Shown here one piece after another: positions 35,601 through 44,794 of a stretch of 64,000 bases of DNA (position 1 is the stretch's first letter; the number at the start of each line of letters is the position of its first letter). The translations under genes were made by a program, and so were the position numbers. Source of the stretch: Microbacterium esteraromaticum (lineage in GTDB: Bacteria; Actinomycetota; Actinomycetes; Actinomycetales; Microbacteriaceae). The DNA is taken from positions 1-64,000 of the forward strand of contig NZ_FUKO01000020.1 in NCBI RefSeq assembly GCF_900163815.1, in the 5' to 3' direction. The notes under the pieces were generated by a model. That model was not told the DNA's origin. It searched no databases and was given only the letters and a program-made list of their open reading frames with translations.

Positions 35601-35633
35601 CGAAAGCCGCTTCCCTCTGGGAGGCGGCTTTCG
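35601..35633 (+). terminator. Strong hairpin after the nucleotidyltransferase gene
   Basis: CGAAAGCCGC (35601-35610) pairs with GCGGCTTTCG (35624-35633), and the bases between continue the stem to a three-base loop. A short T-containing stretch follows. Confidence 0.75.
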
Positions 35634-35667
35634 GCGTTTCTTCGGATGCCGCGCATAAGATCGCGTC

Positions 35668-36735
35668 ATGAGCGAGAAGATCCACAAGATCCACTCGCTC
35701 CCGGATGATTCCCCGTGGGACAGCACTGTTCCTCCGGTCGGATCGCGGGAGCATCCTCTCACCGTGCGCGGATTGGACCGGGTTCTCGCGGTGCAGCGCC
35801 CGCTGGTGGTCGCACACATCCGCAGCATCCGCCTGCGCAACCCCGGGGCCATGCCGGAGCAGATCATCCGGATGCTGGAAGTGCGGTATCTGGCCGCGGT
35901 GACCACCGGTGGTGCCGCGGTGGGTGCGACAGCAGTGATCCCCGGAGTCGGCACAGGCGTCACCCTTGCGCTGTCTGGTGTGGAGACCGTCGGCTTCATG
36001 GAATCCACGGCACTGTTCGCGCAGTCGGTCGCCGAGGTCCACGGCATCGCGATAGAGAGTCCCGAGCGAGCGCGCGCACTGGTGATGACGCTCATGCTCG
36101 GCAAAGAGGGCGTCGATCTCGTCTCGCAGCTGGCGAAGCAGGCTGCGGGCAAGGGCGGCACGCGTTCGTCGTACTGGGGCGAGCTCGTGACGAAGTCGCT
36201 CCCCCGCGCCGCCGTCGGCCCGATCGTCGATCGGCTGAAGACCGCGTTCATCCATCAGTTCGCCTCACGCGGCAGCGTCTCATTCATCGGCAAGGCGTTG
36301 CCGTTCGGCGTCGGCGCCGTTGTCGGCGGAGCGGGAAATCACCTGCTCGGGCGCCGCGTGCTCACCACCTCACGACGCGCGTTCCCACTGGCGCCTGCGA
36401 CACTGCCTGTGGAACTGGAACCGCTGCCCGGCAGCGAGCGTCTCGAGCGACGGATGCTGCACAGCGCCCGCTACCTCGGCGGCGGCGTCGCGGGCATGGC
36501 CGGCAGCGTCGGACGCGGAATCGGAGCCGCCGGGCGCGGCATCGGCGCGGCGGGGCGGGGGGTCGGCGCGGCGGGGCGCGACGTGGGGCGCCGACTGCGG
36601 CGCGAGCCGAAAGCGCTCGGAGCGGGCGCGGATGCAGCGGGTGACGATGCGGGGGCCGCAGAAGCCGGTGCGGATACGGCCGCCGACAGCGCGGAGGTGG
36701 CAGGTGGCCGTTCGACCTCCACAAGCGGCAATTGA
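35668..36735 (+). CDS. EcsC-like protein with glycine-rich C-terminal repeats
   Basis: This 355-residue protein has a helical N-terminal half and a hydrophobic core ([26 protein letters not shown], then [18 protein letters not shown]). The pattern resembles EcsC-family proteins, which I state with moderate confidence. Near residues 285-310 the unit GIGAAGR recurs three times with variants. The tail is an Ala/Asp/Gly-rich disordered segment. There is no signal peptide. Function is unknown; membrane association through the hydrophobic segments is likely. It is not in an obvious operon. Confidence 0.6.
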   Translation: MSEKIHKIHSLPDDSPWDSTVPPVGSREHPLTVRGLDRVLAVQRPLVVAHIRSIRLRNPGAMPEQIIRMLEVRYLAAVTTGGAAVGATAVIPGVGTGVTLALSGVETVGFMESTALFAQSVAEVHGIAIESPERARALVMTLMLGKEGVDLVSQLAKQAAGKGGTRSSYWGELVTKSLPRAAVGPIVDRLKTAFIHQFASRGSVSFIGKALPFGVGAVVGGAGNHLLGRRVLTTSRRAFPLAPATLPVELEPLPGSERLERRMLHSARYLGGGVAGMAGSVGRGIGAAGRGIGAAGRGVGAAGRDVGRRLRREPKALGAGADAAGDDAGAAEAGADTAADSAEVAGGRSTSTSGN

Positions 36736-36812
36736 GCGCGGTTCTTCACCGGTCGCGTGAGGGTCAGCGGGTCCTGAGGTCGGCGCTGGTTCTCAGTCCG
36801 ACGCACGAGTCA

Positions 36813-37775
36813 TCAATCCCCTGGCAGCCCCAGCACCGTCTCCAGGAACAGCTCGGCGACGGCATCCACGTCGATGCCGAGCGCGACATCCACGGCCACC
36901 GCACCACCAGCCACGCCGTGCAGCACGTCCTCGCCCGCGTACGTGCGACGATCGACCACGGTCTGCCCCCTGCTGAGGCCTTGAAGCTCCACGCGCACGG
37001 GGCGACGCTCGAAGCTCACCAGGTCCGGCGCGACGAGCGAGCAGACGGCCCCCGCATCCCCGATCAGACCGGTGTACGTCAGCGAGTCGTCTTCACTCAG
37101 CGCCACCCGGTGACTCAGCAGTTCGCCCACCACCCGCGCGGCACGATGGTCGCCTGCGGCCATAGCATCCGCACGATCTTGGGCAACCGCGACGATGTTG
37201 AAGACATCGAGGCCGTACATCGTCGCCTGCACACCGGCATCCAGGACGATCGCCGCCGCTTCCGGATCGTGCCACACGTTGAACTCCGCGACCGGGGTCG
37301 CGTTGCCGACGCTCGCCGAACCGCCCATGAACACGATCCGCTCGATGCGCTCCGCGACCTCGGGATGGGTGCGCAGCAGCAGCGCCAGATTCGTCTGTGG
37401 AGCGAGCGCGATCAGCGTCACCGGCTCCGGATGCTGCATGATCAGCCGGCGCATCAGCTCTACGGCGGACTCATCGACCTGAGTCCGCGATGTCGTCGGC
37501 AGCGCGATGCCGCCCAGGCCATCGGCGCCATGCACGTGCGACGCCGACCGAGCCGGTTCGATCAGCGGACGCACCGCACCGGCTGCCACCGGGATATCGG
37601 CCACACCTGCGAGATCCAGGATGCGCAGAGTGTTGTCGACGACCTGCGGCAGGCTCGCGTTTCCCGCCACGCAGGTGACCCCGAGCAGATCGATCTGCGG
37701 ATGCGAAACGGCGAACAGAAGGGCGAGGGCGTCGTCAATGCCGGTATCGACATCCATGATCACGGGAATGGGCAT
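36813..37775 (-). CDS. Inosine-uridine preferring nucleoside hydrolase family protein
   Basis: The enzyme cleaves the N-glycosidic bond of nucleosides for base and ribose salvage. The N-terminal Ca2+ motif [13 protein letters not shown] is the family hallmark, and [11 protein letters not shown] in the middle provides further active-site residues. The 320-residue length is normal. ATG at 37775 is chosen; the longer frame to 38135 overlaps the divergent carboxylase gene. The two genes are divergent with 87 bp between starts. Confidence 0.92.
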   Translation of the reverse strand: MPIPVIMDVDTGIDDALALLFAVSHPQIDLLGVTCVAGNASLPQVVDNTLRILDLAGVADIPVAAGAVRPLIEPARSASHVHGADGLGGIALPTTSRTQVDESAVELMRRLIMQHPEPVTLIALAPQTNLALLLRTHPEVAERIERIVFMGGSASVGNATPVAEFNVWHDPEAAAIVLDAGVQATMYGLDVFNIVAVAQDRADAMAAGDHRAARVVGELLSHRVALSEDDSLTYTGLIGDAGAVCSLVAPDLVSFERRPVRVELQGLSRGQTVVDRRTYAGEDVLHGVAGGAVAVDVALGIDVDAVAELFLETVLGLPGD

Positions 37776-37862
37776 GAACACGAGCCTATGACCAAAGGAT
37801 CCGCCGCTGTGTTGTGCCGAGCATCCAGCGCCCGGACACGCCCCGGCGCTAGGGTTGAATCC

Positions 37863-39452
37863 GTGACGGACACCCCTGACCTCTCGACCACAGCCGCCAA
37901 GATCGCGGATCTCCGCGCTCGCTTCACGGACGCCGTCGTCGAGCCAGAGAAGATCGCCCAGCAGAAGCAGCATGCCAAGGGCAAGATGACCGCGCGCGAG
38001 CGCATCGAGCTTCTTGTCGACAACGGCAGCTTCGTCGAGTTCGACGAGTACGTGCGCCACCGCACGACGTCCTTCGGCATGGATCGCAATCGGCCGTACG
38101 GCGACTCGGTCGTCACGGGCGTGGCGACCATCCACGGGCGCACTGTCGCGGTCTACTCGCAGGACTTCACCACCTTCGGCGGCTCTCTCGGCGAGGTCGC
38201 CGGCGACAAGATCATCAAGGTCATGGAGTACGCGCTGCAGGGCGGGATGCCGATCATCGGCATCCTCGATTCCGGCGGCGCCCGCATTCAGGAGGGTGTG
38301 CTCGCCCTCAGCAAGTACGGCGAGATCTTCCGATGCAACACCCGCTCATCCGGCGTCATCCCGCAGATTTCGATCATCATGGGCCCGGCCGCGGGCGGCG
38401 CCGTCTACGGTCCAGCCCTCACCGATTTCGTCATCATGGTCGACAAGACCAGCCAGATGTTCGTCACCGGACCAGACGTCATCAAGACCGTCACCGGTGA
38501 AGACGTCGGCATGGAAGAACTCGGCGGCGCGTACACGCACAACACCCGCTCCGGCGTCGCGCACTATCTCGCCGATGACGAAGACGACGCGCTCGACTAT
38601 GCGCGCACGCTGCTGAGCTATCTCCCCGACAACAACATGGCGGAACTGCCGGCATACGACTCGGCTTTCGAGTTCGAGACGACCGACGCCGATCGGATGC
38701 TGGATACGCTCATCCCCGACTCCGCCAACCAGCCCTATGACATGAAGACCGCCATCGAGCACATCGTCGACGACGGCGACTTCCTCGAGGTGCAGCCGCT
38801 GTTCGCTCCGAACATCCTCATCGGCTTCGGCCGCGTCGAAGGACGCTCGGTCGGCATCATCGCCAACCAGCCCTCGCAGATGGCCGGCACGCTCAACATC
38901 GAAGCCGGCGAGAAGGCCAGCCGTTTCGTGCGCTTCTGCGACGCGTTCTCGATCCCGATCGTGACTCTGGTAGATGTCCCCGGCTACCTGCCCGGCACCG
39001 ACCAGGAGTGGACCGGCGTCATCCGGCGCGGCGCGAAGCTCATCTACGCGTACGCAGAGGCCACCGTGCCGCTGGTGACGGTGATTCTGCGCAAGGCCTA
39101 CGGCGGCGCATACATCGTGATGGGCTCCAAGCAGCTCGGCGCCGATGTGAATCTGGCGTGGCCGACGGCTGAGATCGCTGTGATGGGCGGTCAGGGCGCC
39201 GTCAACATTCTGTACCGCAACGAGATCAAGCGCGCCGAAGAGGCCGGCGAAGACGTCGCCGCCGTGCGCACTCGCCTCGCGAACGAGTACACCTACAGCG
39301 TGACCTCGCCGTTCCTCGCCGCCGAGCGCGGTGAGATCGATGGCATCATCGAGCCGGCGGCCAGCCGTGTCGCGATCGCGAAGGCTCTGCGATCGCTGCG
39401 CGGCAAGCGCAGCGAGCTGCCGCCCAAGAAGCACGGGAACATCCCGCTGTGA
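37863..39452 (+). CDS. accD5: Acyl-CoA carboxylase beta subunit (carboxyltransferase)
   Basis: This 529-residue carboxyltransferase transfers CO2 from carboxybiotin to acetyl- or propionyl-CoA. It contains [49 protein letters not shown] and [13 protein letters not shown] (acyl-CoA and biotin oxyanion regions), then [14 protein letters not shown] and [12 protein letters not shown]. It is PccB/AccD5-like, so propionyl-CoA is the likely preferred substrate. GTG at 37863 is the start that begins the family's N-terminal region; the frame is open for 1.1 kb further but overlaps the nucleoside hydrolase gene. It overlaps the epsilon-subunit gene by four bases. Confidence 0.94.
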   Translation: MTDTPDLSTTAAKIADLRARFTDAVVEPEKIAQQKQHAKGKMTARERIELLVDNGSFVEFDEYVRHRTTSFGMDRNRPYGDSVVTGVATIHGRTVAVYSQDFTTFGGSLGEVAGDKIIKVMEYALQGGMPIIGILDSGGARIQEGVLALSKYGEIFRCNTRSSGVIPQISIIMGPAAGGAVYGPALTDFVIMVDKTSQMFVTGPDVIKTVTGEDVGMEELGGAYTHNTRSGVAHYLADDEDDALDYARTLLSYLPDNNMAELPAYDSAFEFETTDADRMLDTLIPDSANQPYDMKTAIEHIVDDGDFLEVQPLFAPNILIGFGRVEGRSVGIIANQPSQMAGTLNIEAGEKASRFVRFCDAFSIPIVTLVDVPGYLPGTDQEWTGVIRRGAKLIYAYAEATVPLVTVILRKAYGGAYIVMGSKQLGADVNLAWPTAEIAVMGGQGAVNILYRNEIKRAEEAGEDVAAVRTRLANEYTYSVTSPFLAAERGEIDGIIEPAASRVAIAKALRSLRGKRSELPPKKHGNIPL

Positions 39453-39703
39453 GCACGCCTTCCTCGCATGTGTCAGCAGGTGACGCGGACTCGGCCGCCG
39501 AGGTGGCCAAGATCGATGTCGTACGCGGCACTCCGACCGAAGAAGAGGTCGCGGCGCTGATCGCCGCCGTCAGCGATGCCTACATGCACGAAACCAGCGA
39601 GGCGGTGGCCGAAGAGCCGCACGTCTCCGCTTGGCGGCAGACGCAGCGCGGGCTCCGGCGTCCTCTCCGCCGAGACATCCCCTGGGGCCGTTACTTCGGC
39701 TGA
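39449..39703 (+). CDS. accE: Acyl-CoA carboxylase epsilon subunit
   Basis: This 84-residue protein ends in the diagnostic WGRYF motif and has the core [19 protein letters not shown]. In actinobacteria such epsilon subunits stabilise the alpha-beta carboxylase complex. It overlaps accD by GTGA and is co-transcribed with it. The alpha subunit is about 5 kb downstream (44795). Confidence 0.88.
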   Translation: MSTPSSHVSAGDADSAAEVAKIDVVRGTPTEEEVAALIAAVSDAYMHETSEAVAEEPHVSAWRQTQRGLRRPLRRDIPWGRYFG

Positions 39704-39854
39704 GGGTTGCTTGTCCCCCGAAATACCTACAGACAGACCCTTGCCCGGTCGAGAGACTTAGAGGGACGCTTCGCGTTAAGCGGATGCTCTGTCCCAGGGT
39801 AGACAGACGCAGTCCCGCTCCCGCGGACAGTTTTCGGGTAACTGCTCCGCACTG

Positions 39855-39885
39855 GCGAGGGGTGGGCGGCTTCGCCGCCCCTCGC
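39855..39885. terminator. Hairpin between accE and the two-component operon
   Basis: GGGCGGC (39864-39870), loop TTC and GCCGCCC (39874-39880) form a GC-rich stem, extended by GCGAG/CTCGC outside. It lies between convergent genes. The rest of 39704-39914 shows no recognisable feature. Confidence 0.65.
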
Positions 39886-39914
39886 CCACTCTCACAACAA
39901 TTCGGAAAATTCGC

Positions 39915-40916
39915 TCACTCGGCGACGCGGCGGATCTCGTGCCAGAGATCGACGGCGTCGTCATCGTGGGAACCGCCCGCTGCGCGTCCGACGACGGTCA
40001 CGGCGACGACATCGTCACGTCCGGCACGGATGATGACCCGATTGGAGCGCGCATCAGCGAGCACGCTGGCGAGCTCATCGCGAATCTCGTTCAGCCGGGA
40101 CTCATCGAGCCCGTCCAGGCCGCCCTCGTCGAAGACCGTCACCCTTGTACCGCGAAGGCGCGCATCGGTTATCGCCTGCCGAACGGCGTCGCTCATCAGA
40201 CTCGGGCCGCGCAGTTCATCACGCAGCGTTCCCTCAGAGATCCGCGCCTCGAGCTTCTCGTGCTCGGTCAGAGCTCCGTTCGCGGCCACTGTGCGGGTGA
40301 GTACAGGCCCGGCGATGGCCAGTGCACGCTGCGCCCGCACCCGGCGCTCGCGCTGACGGACGAGCTGGGTCGCGTGCCAGGCCGAGACCGCACGCTGGAT
40401 ATCGGCGAGTCGCTCTGTGTCGCGCACTGCGCGGTGCCAGAAGATAACCAGAAGCTGCGCGACCACGACCCAGGTGATCGAGCCGACCAGGCCAAGGGTG
40501 AATGCCCTGCCGACTCCCATGTAGAAGCAGGCCGAGATCGTCAGCACGGTCAGCGTCGCCCAGCCGAACAGCGGTCGACGCCGCACGATGCAGACCACGG
40601 CCAACAGACCCGTTGCCCCGATGTACCAGGTGGCGAACGGCGCACTGCGCACAGGCGGCGCCAGCGAAACACTCACCAGGATCGGCACGGCGATGCTCGT
40701 GAACAGCGCCAGCAGGGCCGGCACCAGCGGCATCCGCACGCTGTCGGAGGCGCCCGCGAGTACGGCGGTGAGAGTCGCGGCCAGATACAGGGCGATCGCC
40801 GCGACCATCAGCCACGGCGCCGTGGGCTGCACGATCCACCAGATCGCGCGTGCCGCGAAGTACACCGCGAAGCCGAGGGCGAGCGCGGTGGTCAGGCTGC
40901 GCACCGTGCGTCTCAT
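39915..40916 (-). CDS. Membrane protein paired with a histidine kinase
   Basis: This 333-residue protein has about five to six N-terminal hydrophobic helices followed by a cytoplasmic helical region (RQRERRVRAQRALAIAGPV). The C-terminal domain (VIIRAGRDDVVAVTVVGRA) looks like a degenerate ATPase fold without N or G boxes. It overlaps the kinase gene by four bases and belongs to the same transcription unit. It may be a kinase-like partner that forms a sensor heterodimer with the kinase. Function is unknown. Confidence 0.65.
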   Translation of the reverse strand: MRRTVRSLTTALALGFAVYFAARAIWWIVQPTAPWLMVAAIALYLAATLTAVLAGASDSVRMPLVPALLALFTSIAVPILVSVSLAPPVRSAPFATWYIGATGLLAVVCIVRRRPLFGWATLTVLTISACFYMGVGRAFTLGLVGSITWVVVAQLLVIFWHRAVRDTERLADIQRAVSAWHATQLVRQRERRVRAQRALAIAGPVLTRTVAANGALTEHEKLEARISEGTLRDELRGPSLMSDAVRQAITDARLRGTRVTVFDEGGLDGLDESRLNEIRDELASVLADARSNRVIIRAGRDDVVAVTVVGRAAGGSHDDDAVDLWHEIRRVAE

Positions 40917-42148
40917 GGCTGCTCCCAGCTGAGTTCGATCGTGGTGCCCGCGGGATCCGTTGCGATATGCGATCTTCCCGCAACAGCAGCCATCCTCGCG
41001 ACGATCGAGGCACGGATGCCGAGACGGTCTTCACCGATCGCATCTGGATCGAAACCAGGTCCGGCGTCCAGCACCGTCAGCGTGAGCCCATCCGCGCGGG
41101 TCGACTCGGCGATGATGTGCAGTCCTCTGCCACCCGCGTGCTCAAGTGCGTTGTTCACAGCCTGCCTGGCTGCCAGCACCATCGCCCGGGCCACGCGCCC
41201 CGGCACGGCCGACGGCACTCCGCGCTCCTCAACGACGGCATCGGCCCCGTGCTCCGACAGCGTGCGCCGCAGCTCAGCCACGATCTGAGCACGGCTGACG
41301 GGCTCGTCATTGCCCTCCTGGGCGATCGACGCCTCGGTGTTGGCCAATCGGGTCAGTGCCTCCCGCGCCATCGCCACAGCCAGGGTGCGCTCGCGGTCAC
41401 TGGCGGCGCGCTCAGCTGCGATAAGTGCGGCCAGCACGCTGTCGTGCATGAGCGCCGACATCGCGACGCGCTCTTCCTCTGCGGCCGACGCCGCCGCCGC
41501 GGTCGCGTAGGTTTCGACGGCTCGAGAGCGGGCGTCATCGACGCCTGCGGCCACCTGGCGGAACATCCAGCCCAGCGAGACGATCACCATGCCGAGGATC
41601 AGGGTGAACGACACGTCGAAGGCAGTGGTGATCCAGAAGCTCTGCGAGAAGTCGCCCTGCACGAGTCGCACGTAGCCGTAGACGAAGGGCAGCCCGAGCG
41701 CCCAGGCGAACTGCAGCCTTGGCTTGAACGCGAGCATCGCCGCGATGACGGCGATGTTCACCAGGAAGAAGATCCACGGCTGATCACCGGCCTCATCGGT
41801 GTTGCGAACGACGATGACCGGCCACAACAGCAGTGCCAGCACGTAGCTGACAGCGAAGGTGCCACACGCCCGAGTGACCCAGCGATCGCTGACGCAGGCG
41901 ACGATCATCCACAGCAGAGGCCCGAACACGAGGATCATCAACGCAAGGTGGCGTCCGTCCATGTGGTCCATGCGAGTGAGCGCACCCAGCATCGCCTGTG
42001 CGCCCAGCACTGCTGAACCGAGCGCCGCGACGATCGCGAGAATCCGCTCCATCCGCTGCCCGGTGAAGCGTTCGAGCCCGACCCCGATGTCGCCGGGAGA
42101 GGGAATGCTCGTCCACGCCTCGCTGATGCTGCGCGTGTCAGCCGCCAC
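40913..42148 (-). CDS. Membrane sensor histidine kinase (NarL-system type)
   Basis: This 411-residue kinase has five to six membrane helices. A dimerisation helix follows with the phospho-acceptor histidine in ALMHDSVLAALI, then an ATP-binding domain (AVNNALEHAGG as N box and DAGPGFDPDAIGEDRLGI as G box). GTG at 42148 is chosen: it lies ten bases inside the response regulator gene and starts VAADTRSISEAW. The pairing with a LuxR-type regulator is typical of this class. The stimulus is unknown. Confidence 0.88.
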   Translation of the reverse strand: MAADTRSISEAWTSIPSPGDIGVGLERFTGQRMERILAIVAALGSAVLGAQAMLGALTRMDHMDGRHLALMILVFGPLLWMIVACVSDRWVTRACGTFAVSYVLALLLWPVIVVRNTDEAGDQPWIFFLVNIAVIAAMLAFKPRLQFAWALGLPFVYGYVRLVQGDFSQSFWITTAFDVSFTLILGMVIVSLGWMFRQVAAGVDDARSRAVETYATAAAASAAEEERVAMSALMHDSVLAALIAAERAASDRERTLAVAMAREALTRLANTEASIAQEGNDEPVSRAQIVAELRRTLSEHGADAVVEERGVPSAVPGRVARAMVLAARQAVNNALEHAGGRGLHIIAESTRADGLTLTVLDAGPGFDPDAIGEDRLGIRASIVARMAAVAGRSHIATDPAGTTIELSWEQP

Positions 42149-42800
42149 TCGGTGCCCCGTCGGGTGCGACGATCCCGTCTTCCATGGCACGGCGAAGCAG
42201 ATCGACCTTCGTCGGCGCCGGACGCCCCACCTCGACGTATTTGACGCGAATGCGGGTGACGTTCTCCTTGGCTGTCGAGTACGCCACTCCCATACGATCG
42301 GCGACAGCCTTCAGCGGCAGCCCAGCCGCATACAGGCGCAGCACCTCGCGCTCACGGGAGGACAGCTGTGCATCGGCGAATTCACGGTCTCCGTCGACGG
42401 CGCTCGCCCACTCGACGTTGTTCAGCGCTTCACCGCGCGCCACGGTGCGGATGGCGTCGAGCACGTCGTCCAGAGCGGAGGATTTACTGACGACGCCCGC
42501 GGCACCGGCGACCAGCGCCTCGCGGACAGCGGCAGGCCGATCGGCGACGCTGTGGATGACAACGCTGGACCCGGCGGCCACGAGAGTGGCGACGTTCTCG
42601 GTGACCGTCGTCCCGTCGCCGAGAGTGAGGTCCAGGACGGCCACGTCGGCCGGCGGCGCGCTTGCCTCAGTACGCCATGCCAGGTACTCCTTCACGGTGC
42701 CGCCTGAGAAGACGACCTGCTGCTCACCATCGCGAAGACAGGCGGCTTCCAGCCCGAGACGAACCGACTCGTGGTCGTCGATAAGGGCGACAGTGCTCAT
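42138..42800 (-). CDS. NarL/LuxR-family response regulator
   Basis: This 220-residue regulator has a receiver domain (ALIDDHESVRLGLE at the start, phosphorylated D57 in VAVLDLTLGDG) and a LuxR-type HTH near the end (LSSREREVLRLYAAGLPLKAVADRMGVAYSTAKENVTRIRVKY). It is the first gene of a three-gene operon with the kinase and the membrane partner. Target genes cannot be deduced. Confidence 0.92.
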   Translation of the reverse strand: MSTVALIDDHESVRLGLEAACLRDGEQQVVFSGGTVKEYLAWRTEASAPPADVAVLDLTLGDGTTVTENVATLVAAGSSVVIHSVADRPAAVREALVAGAAGVVSKSSALDDVLDAIRTVARGEALNNVEWASAVDGDREFADAQLSSREREVLRLYAAGLPLKAVADRMGVAYSTAKENVTRIRVKYVEVGRPAPTKVDLLRRAMEDGIVAPDGAPSGG

Positions 42801-42830
42801 GGGATCAGCTTACCCGCGCGCCCCTCGCGA

Positions 42831-44045
42831 TCACCGCGTGAGAAGCGCCACCGCTTCGAAGTGATGCGAATGCGGGAACAGGTCGAAGGCGCGAAGAGAT
42901 GTCACATCCCAGCCCAGTTTCTGGAACGTCCCCAGATCACGCGACAGCGCAACCGGATCGCAGGCGACATAGACGACCGCTTCCGGCTTCAGCTCATGGA
43001 TCGCTTCGACGACCCGGCGCCCCGCTCCCGCACGGGGCGGGTCGAGCACCACTGCACCAGCGCGCGTGCCCTCCGGCATCCGAGCGAGGAAGCGATCGAC
43101 GCGGTCGGTCACGGCTTTCGCCGAATACACCGCGAGGTTGGCGCGGGCATGCTCGGTCGCACGGCGGTCGGATTCGACGGTGACGATCTCGGTGGCGCCG
43201 CGCTGACCCAGCGTCGATGCGAACAGCCCGACCCCGCCGTAAAGGTCGAAGTGCGTGGCATCCGGGTCCACACGACCCTCAAGTGCGTCGCCGACAGCGG
43301 AGTGCAGCATCGCGGCGGCGCGCGGATGCACCTGCCAGAAGCCGCTGGCATCCACGCGGTACTTCGTGCCGCCGATTCGCTCGAACACCGTCTCGGGCTT
43401 GCCGCGCCGCGAGCCCTCCGGGCGCGGCAGCACGCGCACGCGGCCGTCCCCCGGCTCGACCAGGTCGACCCTTCCCGGCTGCTGGTCGCGCAGCAGGAGA
43501 GCCTGCTCGGAAACGGCGGGACGCGCCAGTGGATGCGAGGCGACCTCGATCACGCGATGGCTGCGAGCGGCGAACGGCCCGATGCGGCCATCATCATCGA
43601 CGTGCAGCGAGATGCGCGTGCGCCACCCGGTGCCGTCCGAGTCGTCGACGGCCTCCACGTCGGGAGCGGTGAGCCCCGCACCGGCGAACTTGTCGAGCGC
43701 CTCCTGCAGCACCTGCCGCTTGAGCACGCGCTGCTCGTCCAGCGCGATGTGGCCGAGGTCGGCACCGCCGACGCGGTTCTCCGGTGCGCGAGAGATGTCG
43801 GCTTCGGCCCAGACGTGTTCACGCCGGTGCGGCGAAGCGTGGAGCACTTCGATCGTCTCGGCACGCCAGAAACTGCGACTGTCGCCCTCTTCGCCCGCCG
43901 TCGGATCGGAGATTCGTGCGCGCACCCGCTCACGCGGGATCGCGTCTGCGACGAACACCACGCGCCCTTCGTGACGGGCGATGAAGGTTCCGCCGTGGGC
44001 GATGCCGGTGATATCGAGGTCGAGCAGAAGCTCCGAGGCGGTCAT
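42831..44045 (-). CDS. TrmA/RlmD-type RNA (uracil-5) methyltransferase
   Basis: The enzyme transfers a methyl group from SAM to C5 of a uracil in rRNA or tRNA. An N-terminal TRAM-like beta domain (DLDITGIAHGGTFIARHEGRVVFV) is followed by a SAM-binding fold with FDLYGGVGLFA. The active-site motifs VLDPPRAGAGR and VACDPVALSRD contain the nucleophilic cysteine, and the protein ends HSHHFEAVALLTR. No iron-sulphur cluster cysteines precede the domain. Two ATGs are possible; 44045 fits the TRAM start better than 44063. The RNA target is not clear. Confidence 0.85.
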   Translation of the reverse strand: MTASELLLDLDITGIAHGGTFIARHEGRVVFVADAIPRERVRARISDPTAGEEGDSRSFWRAETIEVLHASPHRREHVWAEADISRAPENRVGGADLGHIALDEQRVLKRQVLQEALDKFAGAGLTAPDVEAVDDSDGTGWRTRISLHVDDDGRIGPFAARSHRVIEVASHPLARPAVSEQALLLRDQQPGRVDLVEPGDGRVRVLPRPEGSRRGKPETVFERIGGTKYRVDASGFWQVHPRAAAMLHSAVGDALEGRVDPDATHFDLYGGVGLFASTLGQRGATEIVTVESDRRATEHARANLAVYSAKAVTDRVDRFLARMPEGTRAGAVVLDPPRAGAGRRVVEAIHELKPEAVVYVACDPVALSRDLGTFQKLGWDVTSLRAFDLFPHSHHFEAVALLTR

Positions 44046-44079
44046 CCCTCCAGGATCCCACACCGGCTAGCGTGGAGAT

Positions 44080-44739
44080 ATGCGCGTCTGCCTGGCATCC
44101 ACCTCTCCCGCCCGCCTGATGCTGCTGCGGCAGGCAGGCATCGAGCCGCTGATCATCTCGCCCGAGGTCGATGAGGATGCCGTTGCCGCCGATGCGGAGG
44201 CCGAGCACGGTTCGGCGCTGGCACCCGACGAGCTCGTGCTGCTCCTGGCCCGGGCCAAGGCCGCGGACGTCGCCGGTCGGCTGCCGGTCGAGCATCCGCG
44301 CTTCGATGGCATCGTGATCGGGGGCGATTCCATGTTCGCCCTCGATGGCCACGTCTACGGCAAGCCGCACACGCCCGAAGTCGCACGTGCTCGCTGGCAG
44401 CAGATGCGCGGAGCCACCGGCATCCTGCACTCCGGCCACTCCGTCTTCCGGGTGAGCCCAGATGCCGCCCCGGCCGAGGCTGCCGCCGTTGCCGAAGCCG
44501 CGGTCTCTTTCGCCGATGACGTGACGGAGGCTGAGCTCGACGCGTACATCGCCAGTGGCGAGCCGCTGCATGTCGCCGGTGCGTTCACGGTCGACAGCCT
44601 GGGCGGCGCGTTCATCACCCGCGTGGAGGGAGATCCCTCCACTGTCGTGGGGATGTCGCTGTCGACGGTGCGCCGCCTCGCGGCCGATCTCGGCGTGACC
44701 TGGACCGACCTGTGGAGAACCGCCACACAGATTTCCTGA
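44080..44739 (+). CDS. maf: Maf-family nucleoside triphosphate pyrophosphatase
   Basis: Maf proteins hydrolyse dTTP, UTP or modified NTPs. The 219-residue protein begins [20 protein letters not shown] with the family's signature S-x-x-R motif, and has [11 protein letters not shown] and [17 protein letters not shown] with the catalytic aspartate. It starts 34 bp from the divergent methyltransferase and is followed by the carboxylase alpha gene, 55 bp away; the maf-accA neighbourhood is common in actinobacteria. Confidence 0.93.
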   Translation: MRVCLASTSPARLMLLRQAGIEPLIISPEVDEDAVAADAEAEHGSALAPDELVLLLARAKAADVAGRLPVEHPRFDGIVIGGDSMFALDGHVYGKPHTPEVARARWQQMRGATGILHSGHSVFRVSPDAAPAEAAAVAEAAVSFADDVTEAELDAYIASGEPLHVAGAFTVDSLGGAFITRVEGDPSTVVGMSLSTVRRLAADLGVTWTDLWRTATQIS

Positions 44740-44794
44740 TTTATTGTCGGGATCGGTCAAAAACATCGCGCTGGCACTCGCTAGGCTGACACTC

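Noticed and set aside
36732..37862. Long N-terminal extension of the acyl-CoA carboxylase beta subunit
   Set aside because: It overlaps the nucleoside hydrolase gene and has no similarity to the carboxylase family, whose N-terminus begins at the GTG at 37863.
39704..39853. Possible small RNA between accE and the two-component operon
   Set aside because: Short partial repeats (CAGACAG and TAGACAGAC) are present, but no stable structure or promoter pattern could be supported apart from the terminator hairpin that follows.
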